A stretch of DNA of 63,021 nt from Sphingobium algorifonticola (GCF_004005485.1 NZ_RZUL01000008.1:1-63021); one strand, 5' to 3'. Shown: positions 18,434 to 27,924, counted from the first letter of the stretch. Numbers and translations are program-made. Notes: a model not told the origin generated them from the sequence alone.

Positions 18434-19804
18434 GTGGATTCGTTGGCGGCAACCGGCCCATTTGAAATTCTCCAGGAAGATATCCGAGAGACCGACCAAG
18501 ATTTTCCTCTCGATCATGTCGGCAGCGGTAGTTATTATCGCTATTACGTATTGTTGATCTTAGCAGCAATATACTGCCTAAATTACATGGATCGTCAAAT
18601 CCTTGGTATTCTTTCGCTTCCGATTAAGGAAGAGCTCAATCTGACGGATACCCAGCTTGGCCTTATGGGAGGCTTAGCATTTGCAATATTCTATTCAGTG
18701 CTTGGAGTGCCCATTGCCCGCATCGCCGACCGGGTAAATCGCGTATGGGTGATTTCGTTCGCGGTCAGCTTATGGAGCATATTTACTGCCGTCTGCGGAT
18801 TGGCCGGGAGTTTCACGCAGTTGTTCCTTGCGCGCCTTTGCGTCGGGGTCGGAGAGGCCGGAGGCGTAGCGCCGACCTATTCGATTGTATCCGACTATTT
18901 CCCGCCAAAGGAACGCGCGCGGGCGATGGCCGTGTTGACGCTTGGACTACCAGTCGGCTCAGCGCTTGGGCTGCTGGTAGGGGGCGTAATCGCCGCAAAT
19001 TATGGCTGGCGCACCGCCTTTTTCGTTCTGGGCTTCGGCGGATTGATGATCGTACCCGTCGCGTTGCTAACCATCAAGGAGCCGCGCCGCGGTCGCCTTG
19101 ATCCAGTTCCCATGCGTGCGGTGCAGCCCTTGGCTACAGAAAATGCAACGCCTACTTTTGCTGATGTCTTGCGTCACGTCGGCCGCAAGCCGAGCTTCTG
19201 GTTGTTTTCGCTCGGAGCCGCGACAGCCTCAATGTTGAGCTATGGCTTGGGATTCTGGCTCCCTTCCTTTGTGCATCGCAGCCAGGACCTCTCATTGTCG
19301 GACACCTCGCGCGCTCTGGCGCTGGTGACCATCGTGGGCGGTGTAGCAGGAACGCTGCTCGGTGGGTGGCTGAGCGACAAGCTCGGCGAAAGGCGTAAAT
19401 CGGCCTATGGCTGGGTGCCGGGCATTGCCTTCCTGATCGGCTTGCCCTTTCTGCTGGCAGCGGTGCTGGCGAAGGACGTGGTGTTTCTACTCGCACTACT
19501 GGTGGTTCCTCAGGCCATGGGACTGGTGTGGACAGGGCCTAGCATTGCAGCCATCCAGCAACTGGCACCGGCTCAAATGCGCACGACTGCTTCGGCGATC
19601 TTTCTGCTCATATGCAATTTCATCGGCCTTGGCATTGGTACGGTGAGCTTTGGCTATCTTTCCGATACATTGCACGGACAGTTTGGCGATGATGCCCTGC
19701 GCTACTCGATCATCATCTGCGGCCTCATTCTCTATCCACTGACCGCCATTCTCTTTCTCTTCGCCGGGCGATCTCTGGCCCGAGACTGGGAACCCACGAC
19801 ATAG
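18434..19804 (+). CDS. MFS transporter, spinster-like
   Basis: This 456-residue major facilitator permease has about 12 hydrophobic segments starting at YYVLLILAAIYCLNYMDRQILGIL. The loop-2 motif (ARIADRVNRVWVI) and the YFPPKERARAMAV block resemble the spinster-type MFS common beside sphingomonad catabolic genes. Translation probably starts at a GTG after GCGGGGG. With the TonB-dependent receptor next door it would complete uptake of the substrate across both membranes. The substrate is not identifiable. Confidence 0.87.
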   Translation: MDSLAATGPFEILQEDIRETDQDFPLDHVGSGSYYRYYVLLILAAIYCLNYMDRQILGILSLPIKEELNLTDTQLGLMGGLAFAIFYSVLGVPIARIADRVNRVWVISFAVSLWSIFTAVCGLAGSFTQLFLARLCVGVGEAGGVAPTYSIVSDYFPPKERARAMAVLTLGLPVGSALGLLVGGVIAANYGWRTAFFVLGFGGLMIVPVALLTIKEPRRGRLDPVPMRAVQPLATENATPTFADVLRHVGRKPSFWLFSLGAATASMLSYGLGFWLPSFVHRSQDLSLSDTSRALALVTIVGGVAGTLLGGWLSDKLGERRKSAYGWVPGIAFLIGLPFLLAAVLAKDVVFLLALLVVPQAMGLVWTGPSIAAIQQLAPAQMRTTASAIFLLICNFIGLGIGTVSFGYLSDTLHGQFGDDALRYSIIICGLILYPLTAILFLFAGRSLARDWEPTT

Positions 19805-19962
19805 CCGCGGCGCAAACCGTTCGACTTCAAAAGGAAGCGAACGACCTGGAAGCAGCCCTGAGCCGCTCAAACCTAGCAAATTCGCAATGAATGACAAAAG
19901 CCGACCCGCTTTGCACCAGTTGATGCTCAGAAGGGCGGCGAACATAAGGGGGAGGAAGATTT

Positions 19963-22224
19963 ATGCGCTATCTCAACAGCAAATGGCTCGCGCTTTTAGG
20001 GGCTACCGCATTGAACGCGCCTGCCATCGCGCAGGTCGTAGATACAGGCACGGCGTTGCCGCAGGAGAATGCGCCAGAGGGTACCATCGGCGACATAATA
20101 GTCACCGCGCAAAAGGGTGCCAGCGGCCAGAGTGCGCAACGTGTTCCGGTAGCGATCACGGCTGTTTCCGCGGAGTTGATCAAGGCATCCCAGGCCGTTA
20201 GCATCATCGACATAAGCCATATGGCTCCTAACGCCAACTTCACGTCCGCTGCTACGCTCCCCGGGTTTTCCAACTATTCGATCCGCGGAATCGGCGTGTC
20301 TGGCAGTACCAGTTCAATCGATCCAGCTGTCAATGTGGTGGTCGACGGCATGGTGTATGATTTCCAAGGGGGGACAATTCAGGATGCCTTTGACCTGGAA
20401 GGCGTCGAAATCCTTCGCGGCCCCCAAGGGATCCTTTTCGGGCGCAATACCACCGGTGGCGCTGTTTCTTTGCGTAGCCGTCGACCCTCTGATCAGTTCG
20501 GGATCGAAGGCGAGTTCACTATCGGCAACTACAATCGCTATGATGGCGCGCTCTCGATCGAGGGACCTTTGGTGTCCGACAAAGTTCTCGCAAGATTGAC
20601 GGTTTTACACCGAGAGCGGGACGGCTATTACAAGGATAACAATGGCGGCACGTTCGTACCAGCGCCGCTCAACCCCACCGGTATCCAGCCAGCAACGGAG
20701 CAGGGGCGCCTCGGATCCATCAACAATTGGGTGATCAGACCGACTGTGGTGATCACGCCGACGGACGCGCTCGATTTTTCGTTTTTCGGCGAGATCGTCG
20801 ATATGGGCGGCACGGGCAATGGCGCGCGCGTAGTCAGAGGCTATGAGGGCTTGATCCAGTCGCGGTTCGGATACACGCCCCCCTCTGGAAAATGGGAAAC
20901 CAATCAGAATTCCGTTGGTTTCACCTCGATCAAGACCCAGAGGATCGTGACTGAAGCAAATTGGGACGTAGGTATCGGAAAGCTGACATCGGTCACTGGC
21001 TTTCGCCACGTGAACTATCAGTTTGCGTTTGAAGACGGCCTTCCGTTTCAAATCCTAGAGTTCCCGCGCGGCAATATCATTCGCAGCCGCCAGATCAGCG
21101 AAGAACTCCGATTTGCATCGACTTTTTCAGACGTTGTCGACTTCGTAGCCGGTTTCTATTTCGACAAGCACCGGCTCCAGGTGCAGGAGCGGCGGCTACA
21201 GTCGAACGTGCTCGGCAATCCGAATGCCGCCACCTACTTCGTGACTAACCGCGAAGGAAAATATGTTCAGAAGGCGCAAGCTTATGCCGGCTTTGCCAAT
21301 GTTAATGTGCACGCGACGGAAGCCCTGACGCTGAGCGCAGGCGGACGATATAGCTGGGAAAAGAAAGAACTCCACATTGCGCCGCTGGGCCAGTGTTCCG
21401 GACCCGGCTTTACCGGCTGTCCAAGCGTATATTCGGACTATGAGAAGAGTTGGGGCAATTTTTCTCCGAAGCTCGGAGCCGAATATGTCTTCTCGCCCGG
21501 CGTGATGGGCTATGCCTCCTGGACCAAGGGTTTCCGCAGCGGGCAGTTCAACGGTCGTGCCGCCTCGGTTGCGCAACTTGGGCCAGTCGATCCCGAAGAA
21601 GCGTCATCCTTCGAGATCGGCCTCAAATCGACGTTCTGGGATCGCAAGGCGCGCTTCAATATCAGCGCTTTCTACACCAAATATGACGACCTTCAGCTTA
21701 CAATTCTCGATGGCGCAACTCAGATCCTGCAGAATGCAGGTGCGGCGACCTTTGGCGGGATTGAAGCGGAATTAACTCTCAAGCCAGTCAAGCCGCTTGA
21801 ACTGAATGGCAGTTTCGGTTGGACCAGTTCAAAATATGACAGGCTATCGGGTCCGTTCGCGGCCAACCTCACCATTGAGCAGTCGTTGAAAAAAGAACTG
21901 CTCAAGGCACCGGAATTCACGGCATACGGCTCGGCTGCCTATACAGCCGAAGTAGATGCCGAGACCGACATGACAGCCAGAATCGCCTATTCATGGCGCA
22001 GCCATTTTTATGTGGACGTGCTCAACAGCCCAGCGGCCCTGCAAAAGTCCTATGGCACATTGGACCTTAGCCTAACTGCAACTCGTGGAAATATCTCACT
22101 TACTGCCTTTGGCCGCAATGTGACCGGTGTTCAGGCAAAGGACCTGATCAATACGGTAATCGTTCCGGAACAGTTTGGCGGTGAGCCGGCGACTTACGGA
22201 CTGACGCTCGGATTTAGCCTGTGA
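19963..22224 (+). CDS. TonB-dependent receptor
   Basis: This 753-residue outer-membrane receptor has a signal peptide (cleavage near AIAQ), an IIVTAQK-type sequence at the start of the plug and the plug signature EILRGPQGILFGRNTTGGAV. A beta-barrel follows, ending YGLTLGFSL. A strong GGGGGAGGA precedes the ATG. Such receptors import large or hydrophobic molecules using TonB energy. Sphingomonads use them for aromatic and terpenoid compounds as well as siderophores. Co-direction with MFS and epoxide hydrolase suggests catabolic substrate uptake rather than iron. Confidence 0.9.
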   Translation: MRYLNSKWLALLGATALNAPAIAQVVDTGTALPQENAPEGTIGDIIVTAQKGASGQSAQRVPVAITAVSAELIKASQAVSIIDISHMAPNANFTSAATLPGFSNYSIRGIGVSGSTSSIDPAVNVVVDGMVYDFQGGTIQDAFDLEGVEILRGPQGILFGRNTTGGAVSLRSRRPSDQFGIEGEFTIGNYNRYDGALSIEGPLVSDKVLARLTVLHRERDGYYKDNNGGTFVPAPLNPTGIQPATEQGRLGSINNWVIRPTVVITPTDALDFSFFGEIVDMGGTGNGARVVRGYEGLIQSRFGYTPPSGKWETNQNSVGFTSIKTQRIVTEANWDVGIGKLTSVTGFRHVNYQFAFEDGLPFQILEFPRGNIIRSRQISEELRFASTFSDVVDFVAGFYFDKHRLQVQERRLQSNVLGNPNAATYFVTNREGKYVQKAQAYAGFANVNVHATEALTLSAGGRYSWEKKELHIAPLGQCSGPGFTGCPSVYSDYEKSWGNFSPKLGAEYVFSPGVMGYASWTKGFRSGQFNGRAASVAQLGPVDPEEASSFEIGLKSTFWDRKARFNISAFYTKYDDLQLTILDGATQILQNAGAATFGGIEAELTLKPVKPLELNGSFGWTSSKYDRLSGPFAANLTIEQSLKKELLKAPEFTAYGSAAYTAEVDAETDMTARIAYSWRSHFYVDVLNSPAALQKSYGTLDLSLTATRGNISLTAFGRNVTGVQAKDLINTVIVPEQFGGEPATYGLTLGFSL

Positions 22225-22306
22225 TGCACAGGAATACCAATGCTTGGTCCATCGTGCGCGGTCATCTGGATTGTGCTCAGATCGCGACATTTATGGAGCT
22301 GCAGCC

Positions 22307-23446
22307 GTGAACGGGGACATCCAGCCATTCAGGGTTGCGATCCCCCAAGATCAGCTCGACGATCTGGCTCGGCGTCTAGATGCGACGCGTTGGCCTGATT
22401 CCGAGCTTGTGGGTGACTGGTCGCAGGGCGTGCCGCTTACACAGATGCGGGAGCTGGCCGACTATTGGCGCACCAGCTACGATTGGCGGCGTTGCGAGAC
22501 ACTGCTTAACAGTTTCCCGCAGTTTACGACAGAGATCGACGGCGTCGAAATTTACTTCCTACATATCCGTTCTCCTAATCCCGACGCGCTGCCGATGATT
22601 ATGTCACATGGCTGGCCCGGCTCGGTTCTTGAATTCACCAAAGTACTCGGTCCATTGCATGATCCGCAAGCATATGGCGGGGATATACGCGACGCTTTCC
22701 ATCTCATCATACCGGCATTGCCCGGGTTTGGCTTCTCGGGAAAACCTAAAAAGGCTGGCTGGACAGTGGGTCGGATCGCGTCGGCATGGCACAAACTCAT
22801 GATCCGCCTGGGCTATGACCGCTATGTGGCGCAAGGCGGAGACTGGGGAGCCGCCGTCACCACAGCGCTAGGTGCGCATCGGCCCGCGGGCCTGACCGCC
22901 ATCCATGTAAACCTGCCGATGGTGCTGCCCAAGGATGCGTTCGATGAACTCAGCCATGACGAGGCAGAGATGCTGAGCGCTATGAAACATTACCAGCGTT
23001 GGGAGGCCGGCTATTCCATATTGCAGGCCAGCCGGCCTCAGACGCTGGGTTATGGCCTAGCAGACTCACCGGTTGGACAGGCCGCATGGATTTTTGAGAA
23101 ATTTCAGGCCTGGTCGGATTGTGATGGCAATCTTTTCAACATTCTGACTCGTGACGAGATTCTCGATGGCATAATGCTTTATTGGCTCACCGGCAGCGCC
23201 ACGTCGTCGGCTCGTCTCTATTGGGAGAGCTATGTCGGGGGATTTGGCGCGACAGAACTGCACATTCCCACTGGCTGCAGCATTTTCCCAAAGGAAATCT
23301 ATCGGGCACCTAGAAGTTGGGCCGACCGCTGCATCCATAACATCATCCATTGGAACGAACTAGATAAAGGGGGCCACTTCGCGGCGCTCGAACAGCCTGG
23401 CCTCTTTGTGGACGAGGTGCGCACATGCTTCCGAGCAATACGTTAG
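22307..23446 (+). CDS. Epoxide hydrolase (EHN-type alpha/beta hydrolase)
   Basis: This 379-residue protein has an N-terminal EHN domain (IQPFRVAIPQDQLDDLARRLDATRWPD) followed by an alpha/beta hydrolase domain. It has HGWPGSVLEF for the oxyanion hole, QGGDWGAAV with the nucleophilic Asp and DKGGHFAALEQP with the catalytic His. It adds water to an epoxide to give a diol. The GTG at 22307 after GGAG is chosen; the upstream frame to 22244 lacks conserved sequence. It begins 82 bp after the TonB-receptor gene. Its presence hints at an unsaturated substrate epoxidised by another enzyme. Confidence 0.88.
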   Translation: MNGDIQPFRVAIPQDQLDDLARRLDATRWPDSELVGDWSQGVPLTQMRELADYWRTSYDWRRCETLLNSFPQFTTEIDGVEIYFLHIRSPNPDALPMIMSHGWPGSVLEFTKVLGPLHDPQAYGGDIRDAFHLIIPALPGFGFSGKPKKAGWTVGRIASAWHKLMIRLGYDRYVAQGGDWGAAVTTALGAHRPAGLTAIHVNLPMVLPKDAFDELSHDEAEMLSAMKHYQRWEAGYSILQASRPQTLGYGLADSPVGQAAWIFEKFQAWSDCDGNLFNILTRDEILDGIMLYWLTGSATSSARLYWESYVGGFGATELHIPTGCSIFPKEIYRAPRSWADRCIHNIIHWNELDKGGHFAALEQPGLFVDEVRTCFRAIR

Positions 23447-23547
23447 CAGGGCACCAGCCCGAGAATTGCCCCGTCGCGATTTTCGGCTGATCCGCTCTCC
23501 CAATTTTCTCGACATCAACGCTTACACCCCAGTTGAAGGAGTGACAT

Positions 23548-24258
23548 GTGCCAAAGAAGCTATACCCTGATGCACGAATGGCGCTCGACGGGATTTTGTT
23601 CGAGGGGATGCATATTTGCGCAGGCGGCTTCGGCCTTTGCGGTATTCCCGAACGATTGATCGACGCGATCCGCGAAAACGGCGTGAAGGATTTGACCATC
23701 GCCTCGAACAATGCCGGTATCGACGGCGAGGGGCTTGGCAAGCTGCTGCGCACGAAGCAGGTAAAGAAGATGATCTCCTCCTATGTCGGCGAAAACAAGG
23801 AGTTCGAGCGGCAATATCTGGCTGGCGAGTTAGAGGTGGAATTCTGCCCCCAGGGCACGCTGGCCGAACGCTGCCGCGCTGGCGGGGCAGGCATTCCCGG
23901 CTTCTACACCAGGACCGGCGTCGGAACGGCAGTGGCCGAAGGAAAGGAAGTCAAGAATTTCGACGGACAGGATTATATTCTGGAGCGAGGTATCTTTGCC
24001 GACCTGGCCATCATCAAGGGCTGGAAGGCCGACGAGAGCGGCAACCTGATCTTCCGCAAGACAGCGCGCAATTTCAACCAGCCGATGGCGACGGCGGCCA
24101 AGATCTGCGTCGCCGAAGTTGAGGAGATCGTTCCCACCGGCAGCCTGGACCCGGACGCGATCCACCTGCCCGGCATTTACGTCAAGCGCATGATTGTTGG
24201 AGCGCCCTATGACAAGAAAATCGAATTCCGCACCGTTCGCCAGAGGGAGGCCGCTTAA
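23548..24258 (+). CDS. scoA: 3-oxoacid CoA-transferase subunit A
   Basis: This is a 236-residue class I CoA-transferase alpha subunit, with the glycine-rich motif [15 protein letters not shown] and [18 protein letters not shown]. With subunit B it transfers CoA from succinyl-CoA to a 3-oxo acid. The start is a GTG at 23548, after AAGGAG; a nearby ATG is out of frame. Two bases separate it from subunit B. It would channel beta-oxidation-type ring-cleavage acids into acetyl-CoA. Specificity (acetoacetate versus 3-oxoadipate) is not certain. Confidence 0.9.
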   Translation: MPKKLYPDARMALDGILFEGMHICAGGFGLCGIPERLIDAIRENGVKDLTIASNNAGIDGEGLGKLLRTKQVKKMISSYVGENKEFERQYLAGELEVEFCPQGTLAERCRAGGAGIPGFYTRTGVGTAVAEGKEVKNFDGQDYILERGIFADLAIIKGWKADESGNLIFRKTARNFNQPMATAAKICVAEVEEIVPTGSLDPDAIHLPGIYVKRMIVGAPYDKKIEFRTVRQREAA

Positions 24259-24260
24259 TC

Positions 24261-24896
24261 ATGCCATGGACCCGCGATGAGATGGCTGCCCGCGCGGCCA
24301 AGGAACTGAAGGACGGTTTCTACGTCAACCTCGGCATCGGCATCCCGACGCTTGTGGCGAACCACATCCCGGTCGGTGTGGAAGTGACGCTGCAGTCCGA
24401 AAACGGCATGCTGGGCATCGGCCCTTTCCCCTATGAGGGCGAGGAAGATGCCGACCTGATCAACGCGGGCAAGCAGACCATCAGTGAAGTACCGCAGACA
24501 GCCTATTTCTCGTCCGCCGACAGCTTCGCGATGATCCGAGGCGGGCATATCGACCTGACCGTGCTGGGCGCGATGGAAGTCGCGGAAAATGGCGACATCG
24601 CCAACTGGATGATCCCCGGCAAGATGATCAAGGGCATGGGCGGCGCGATGGACCTGGTCGCGGGCGTCAAGAAGATCATTGTCGTGATGGAGCACACCTC
24701 CAAGAATGGCGACCCGAAGTTCATTCCGGCCTGCACTCTGCCGCTGACCGGCAAGAATGTCGTCGATATGATCATCACTGACCTAGCCGTATTCCAGCGG
24801 CCCGATCATGACAGCCCGTTCAAGCTGATCGAACTGGCGCCGGGGATCACCGCCGACGAGGTGGCGGCGAAAACGACTGCCAGTTTCATTCATTGA
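24261..24896 (+). CDS. scoB: 3-oxoacid CoA-transferase subunit B
   Basis: This is a 211-residue class I CoA-transferase beta subunit with the catalytic Glu in [12 protein letters not shown], plus [13 protein letters not shown] and [22 protein letters not shown]. It forms a heteromeric enzyme with the product of the preceding gene. The ATG follows GGGAGG at the end of subunit A. It ends this catabolic run; the next gene is a convergent ArsR-type regulator. Confidence 0.92.
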   Translation: MPWTRDEMAARAAKELKDGFYVNLGIGIPTLVANHIPVGVEVTLQSENGMLGIGPFPYEGEEDADLINAGKQTISEVPQTAYFSSADSFAMIRGGHIDLTVLGAMEVAENGDIANWMIPGKMIKGMGGAMDLVAGVKKIIVVMEHTSKNGDPKFIPACTLPLTGKNVVDMIITDLAVFQRPDHDSPFKLIELAPGITADEVAAKTTASFIH

Positions 24897-24983
24897 GGCT
24901 GGCAGCAGTATGGGAACTGCACCCTGTGGCTTTCGATGACCGCTGCGGTCTTGCTCGTGAACAGTCCGTTGCGCCATCGAAAG

Positions 24984-25334
24984 CTATTCGGTCGATACCG
25001 CCCTTTCGGAATCGACGCCTGCATAGGCGTTGATGATCGCGCCGATCAGACCGGGGAATCGTTCATTCACCTCGGCAAAGCGCGCGTGATTGCGCATCTC
25101 GATACCATGGCGCTCGCTACGAATCAGTCCGGCCTCCCGCAGCACTTTGAAATGGTTGGATAACGACGACTTCGGAATAACTCGATCGCCTAGTGCCGCA
25201 ACATTCGAACAGGCTTCAACGACGCCAGTCGTCAGAATCTTCGCAAGGATGGCGGCACGGTTGGGGTCCGACAAGGCGTGCAGGATCGCCTGGGGTTCTA
25301 CGTCTTCGATCGCGGGGTGGAAAAATGGTCTCAT
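24984..25334 (-). CDS. ArsR-type winged-helix transcriptional regulator
   Basis: This 116-residue DNA-binding protein has an ArsR-like fold: ILHALSDPNRAAILAKIL, then the recognition region KSSLSNHFKVLREAGLIRSERHG. No cysteine-rich metal site is visible (one Cys, in EACSN), so it more likely senses an organic ligand or redox state. The ATG at 25334 is preferred because GGAGAGAGG precedes it; 25355 is an alternative. It is divergent from an SDR gene and a near-perfect 16-bp inverted repeat lies between them, so autoregulation and control of the SDR are likely. Confidence 0.82.
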   Translation of the reverse strand: MRPFFHPAIEDVEPQAILHALSDPNRAAILAKILTTGVVEACSNVAALGDRVIPKSSLSNHFKVLREAGLIRSERHGIEMRNHARFAEVNERFPGLIGAIINAYAGVDSERAVSTE

Positions 25335-25361
25335 CCTCTCTCCGCTAGCAGACATTGACGC

Positions 25362-25400
25362 GCAGTTCCATAGTTCCTATATTCGGAACCATGGAACTGC
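25362..25400. promoter_or_regulatory. Putative operator of the ArsR-type regulator
   Basis: Two 16-bp arms, 25362-25377 and 25385-25400, are inverted copies with one mismatch, around a 7-bp spacer TATATTC. The left arm reads GCAGTTCCATAGTTCC. It lies exactly between the divergent ArsR-type and SDR genes, and the spacer could also provide a -10 box. The dyad is seen directly; its function is inferred. Confidence 0.65.
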
Positions 25401-25447
25401 GACTACCGAGCCGTGGCCATCCTCGCTTAGACACAAGGACAGCAGAA

Positions 25448-26194
25448 ATGACGAAATTAGCAGGTAAAGTGGCCATCGTAACCGGCGCATCCAAAGGCAT
25501 AGGTGCCGGGATCGCCAAGGCGCTGGCGGCGGACGGCGCCTCTGTCGTCGTCAACTATGCGTCGAGCAAAGAAGGCGCGGATACGGTCGTTGCAGCGATT
25601 GTCGCGGCGGGTGGAAGAGCCATCGCAATTCAGGGCGACGTCTCGATCGCCGCCGAGGCGCAGAGCTTGATAGAAGCAGCCGTAGCCGATTTCGGGCGGC
25701 TCGACATTCTGGTCAACAATTCGGGCGTCTGGGATGTCGCGCCGGTCGAGTTGTTTACCGAGGCACAATATCGGCGGCTGTTCGACGTCAACGTGCTCGG
25801 CACTTTGCTGACGACGCAGGCGGCGATCAAGCATCTTCAGGATGGCGGCAGCATCGTCAACATCTCGTCTTCGATCACGACATTGCGGACGCCGGGCACC
25901 GCGCTCTACACCGCCACCAAGGCTGCGGTGAACGCCATATCAGGCGTGTTGATGAAGGAACTCGCACCGCGCGGCATTCGCGTCAACGTCGTCGGTCCGG
26001 GCTTTGTCGTAACCGAGGGAACGAAAGCTGCCGGAATCGCGGGCTCCGAGATGGAGGCGGGCATTGTGTCGCAAACGCCGCTGGGCCGCGCTGGCACGCC
26101 CGATGACATCGGCCGCGTGGTCGCGTTCCTTGCGTCTGACGATGCGCGCTTCGTGACGGGAGAGGAACTCTTTGCAAGCGGCGGCCTGCGCTGA
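25448..26194 (+). CDS. SDR-family oxidoreductase
   Basis: This 248-residue short-chain dehydrogenase has TGASKGIG, YTATK for the active-site Tyr/Lys and the C-terminal TGEELFASGG block. The usual NNAG motif reads NNSG. AAGGA precedes the ATG at 25448; the frame extends to 25355 across the operator and is not used. It is paired with the divergent ArsR-type regulator as its probable target. Substrate unknown. Confidence 0.87.
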   Translation: MTKLAGKVAIVTGASKGIGAGIAKALAADGASVVVNYASSKEGADTVVAAIVAAGGRAIAIQGDVSIAAEAQSLIEAAVADFGRLDILVNNSGVWDVAPVELFTEAQYRRLFDVNVLGTLLTTQAAIKHLQDGGSIVNISSSITTLRTPGTALYTATKAAVNAISGVLMKELAPRGIRVNVVGPGFVVTEGTKAAGIAGSEMEAGIVSQTPLGRAGTPDDIGRVVAFLASDDARFVTGEELFASGGLR

Positions 26195-26245
26195 CGCCGA
26201 TGTCCGGGCGCGGGGTCAAAACTCTCCCGCGCCCGCACCGCTTTC

Positions 26246-26986
26246 TCAGCGTGCGCCGTCGATGACCATGCCGCCGTCGGGTGTGAGCGTATAGCCGGTG
26301 AGGTATCGCGCATCCTCACTGGCAAGGAACAGGACGACCGGGGCAATATCCGCTTCAGGTGATCCATAACGACCAAGCGCGTTGGTGGGCGAGGGCACAT
26401 CGACATCGCCCCATGTCTCCGCCACGGGCTGGACATTGTTGACGGTGATACCGTCCGCGCCCCATTCGCGCGCTGCGGTACGGGTCAGCGCCCTCGTCGC
26501 TTCCTTGGCCATGTTATAGGGCGCGTAGGGTGCCATGCCTGTCAACGCTGCGGGCGAGCCGAAGTTGATCACGCGGCCTGCGGCACTCGCCTTCAAATAC
26601 GGATAGCAGGCCTGCATCGTCCGAAGGCTGGCGATCGGGCCGGTGTCGAAATTGCGCTGCAACTGCTCGACTGTAAGCTCGGCCACCGAAGACATCACAG
26701 CCGCAGGATCGAACGCATTGTTGACGAGGATGTCCACCCCGCCGAACGCTTCGACGACGGCGGCGACCGCATCAGTAATCTGGCCGGCATCGGCCACATC
26801 GCAGGGTATGCCAAGCGCAATGCCGCCCGCACCCTCGATCGCGGCGACGACCGCATCGTTCCCCTCCGCCGTGCGAGACAGGACAGCGACTTTCGCGCCT
26901 TCCGCCGCGAAAAGTTTGGCGGTGGCGCGACCGATGCCGCGGCTCGCGCCTGTAATGATAGCAACTTTTCCTTCGAGACGACCCAT
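26246..26986 (-). CDS. SDR-family oxidoreductase
   Basis: This 246-residue short-chain dehydrogenase begins MGRLEGKVAIITGASRGIG and has YNMAK as the active-site pair and TGYTLTPDGG near the C-terminus. The NNAG motif is NNAF, and the typical catalytic Ser strand reads RVINFGSPAAL. The ATG at 26986 follows AAGGAA. The preceding DoxX-like gene stops two bases upstream, so the two are translationally coupled. Both are divergent from an HxlR-type regulator. Confidence 0.87.
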   Translation of the reverse strand: MGRLEGKVAIITGASRGIGRATAKLFAAEGAKVAVLSRTAEGNDAVVAAIEGAGGIALGIPCDVADAGQITDAVAAVVEAFGGVDILVNNAFDPAAVMSSVAELTVEQLQRNFDTGPIASLRTMQACYPYLKASAAGRVINFGSPAALTGMAPYAPYNMAKEATRALTRTAAREWGADGITVNNVQPVAETWGDVDVPSPTNALGRYGSPEADIAPVVLFLASEDARYLTGYTLTPDGGMVIDGAR

Positions 26987-26988
26987 GT

Positions 26989-27402
26989 TCAGTTCCTTGT
27001 CATGATGGTGAGGGAGGTGGCAGCAGGAGCGTAGGGCGACGGCATTTCGCGCGCTGTGTTTTGGGTGGCGAACGACGCGGTGAGCAGAATGAGGCCCACG
27101 ACCGCGGGTATCGCACCACCCGGCTTGCGCACGCCGAGATGTGCAATGCCCGATAACAGCAGGTGAAAGAGGATGCCGGCATAGGCCAGATCGCTCAACG
27201 CGACGCCGAAGCGCGAAAGGATGGTGAGCACCGCAAGAATCTTGATCGCCGCCATGACCGGGACGAGATAGGCGGCGTGGTAGCCAAGCCCCCGAAGCAC
27301 ATCCCGCACATAATCGCGCCTGGCGAGATAGAGCCCGGCGGATGACAGATACAGCACCGAAAGCATCGCGGTGCTGATCCAATAGGCATAGGTTTGGGCC
27401 AT
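26989..27402 (-). CDS. DoxX-like membrane protein
   Basis: This 137-residue protein has four hydrophobic segments: YWISTAMLSVLYLSSAGLYL, HAAYLVPVMAAIKILAVL, LAYAGILFHLLLSGIAHLGV and AIPAVVGLILLTASF. The pattern matches the DoxX-like family of small inner-membrane proteins, often linked to redox or quinone/thiol stress. AGGAAC precedes the ATG at 27402. It is first in a two-gene unit with the SDR and divergent from the HxlR-type regulator. Confidence 0.75.
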   Translation of the reverse strand: MAQTYAYWISTAMLSVLYLSSAGLYLARRDYVRDVLRGLGYHAAYLVPVMAAIKILAVLTILSRFGVALSDLAYAGILFHLLLSGIAHLGVRKPGGAIPAVVGLILLTASFATQNTAREMPSPYAPAATSLTIMTRN

Positions 27403-27549
27403 GTTCGTTCCTGGTGACAGCATTGGTCCGACTGACCACATTCGAGTTTGCAACAGGCCGTCAGGGGATTTCATTCCCCCGATCAGCAGCCTTGGTATAA
27501 ATTGTGGTGCTCAATGAATTTGTGCAAGTAGGATGGATTTTAGTACCTA

Positions 27550-27567
27550 AGTATGAAATGACATACT
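27550..27567. promoter_or_regulatory. Inverted repeat next to the HxlR-type gene
   Basis: AGTATG AAATGA CATACT is a dyad with 6-bp arms. It ends one base before the HxlR-type start codon at 27569 and lies in the divergent gap to the DoxX-like gene. Binding here would block transcription or translation of the regulator itself. The repeat is short and the role is inferred. Confidence 0.4.
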
Positions 27568-27568
27568 A

Positions 27569-27895
27569 ATGATCGCAAACGACTTCACCATGCAGAATGA
27601 GATGCGGCGTGCCTTTGCGATGCTGTCGGGCAAGTGGAAGCTGGAGATCATGTGGCTGCTGCATCAGCGCGTCCATCGCTTCGGCGAGTTGCGCAAGGCC
27701 ATCCCAGGTATCACGCAGCATATGCTTACGGCGCAGCTGCGGGAGCTGGAAGCCGATGGGCTGGTCACACGCACCGTATTCGCTGAAGTGCCGCCTCGCG
27801 TCGACTATGCGATGACCGCGAAAGCCTATGCGCTGCGCCCCACCATGGACGCGCTCGCCACCTGGTGGGCGGAGCATGGATCGCCGGGGTCGTAG
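27569..27895 (+). CDS. HxlR-family transcriptional regulator
   Basis: This 108-residue winged-helix protein has the HxlR pattern MLSGKWKLEIMWLL, RFGELRKAIPGITQHMLTAQLRELEADGLV and PPRVDYAMTAKAYALRP. Family members usually control a divergent redox or stress gene. Here the divergent unit is DoxX-like plus SDR. No Cys is present, so redox sensing through thiols (as in YodB-type members) is unlikely. No ribosome-binding site precedes the ATG, which may indicate a leaderless transcript or a later start. Confidence 0.82.
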   Translation: MIANDFTMQNEMRRAFAMLSGKWKLEIMWLLHQRVHRFGELRKAIPGITQHMLTAQLRELEADGLVTRTVFAEVPPRVDYAMTAKAYALRPTMDALATWWAEHGSPGS

Positions 27896-27924
27896 GTAAG
27901 TTTTTCGGGAAACTAAGTGCGGGC

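Noticed and set aside
18144..18569. Minus-strand frame of 141 codons in the gap before the MFS gene
   Set aside because: It runs into the MFS coding region, has no motif and no ribosome-binding site.
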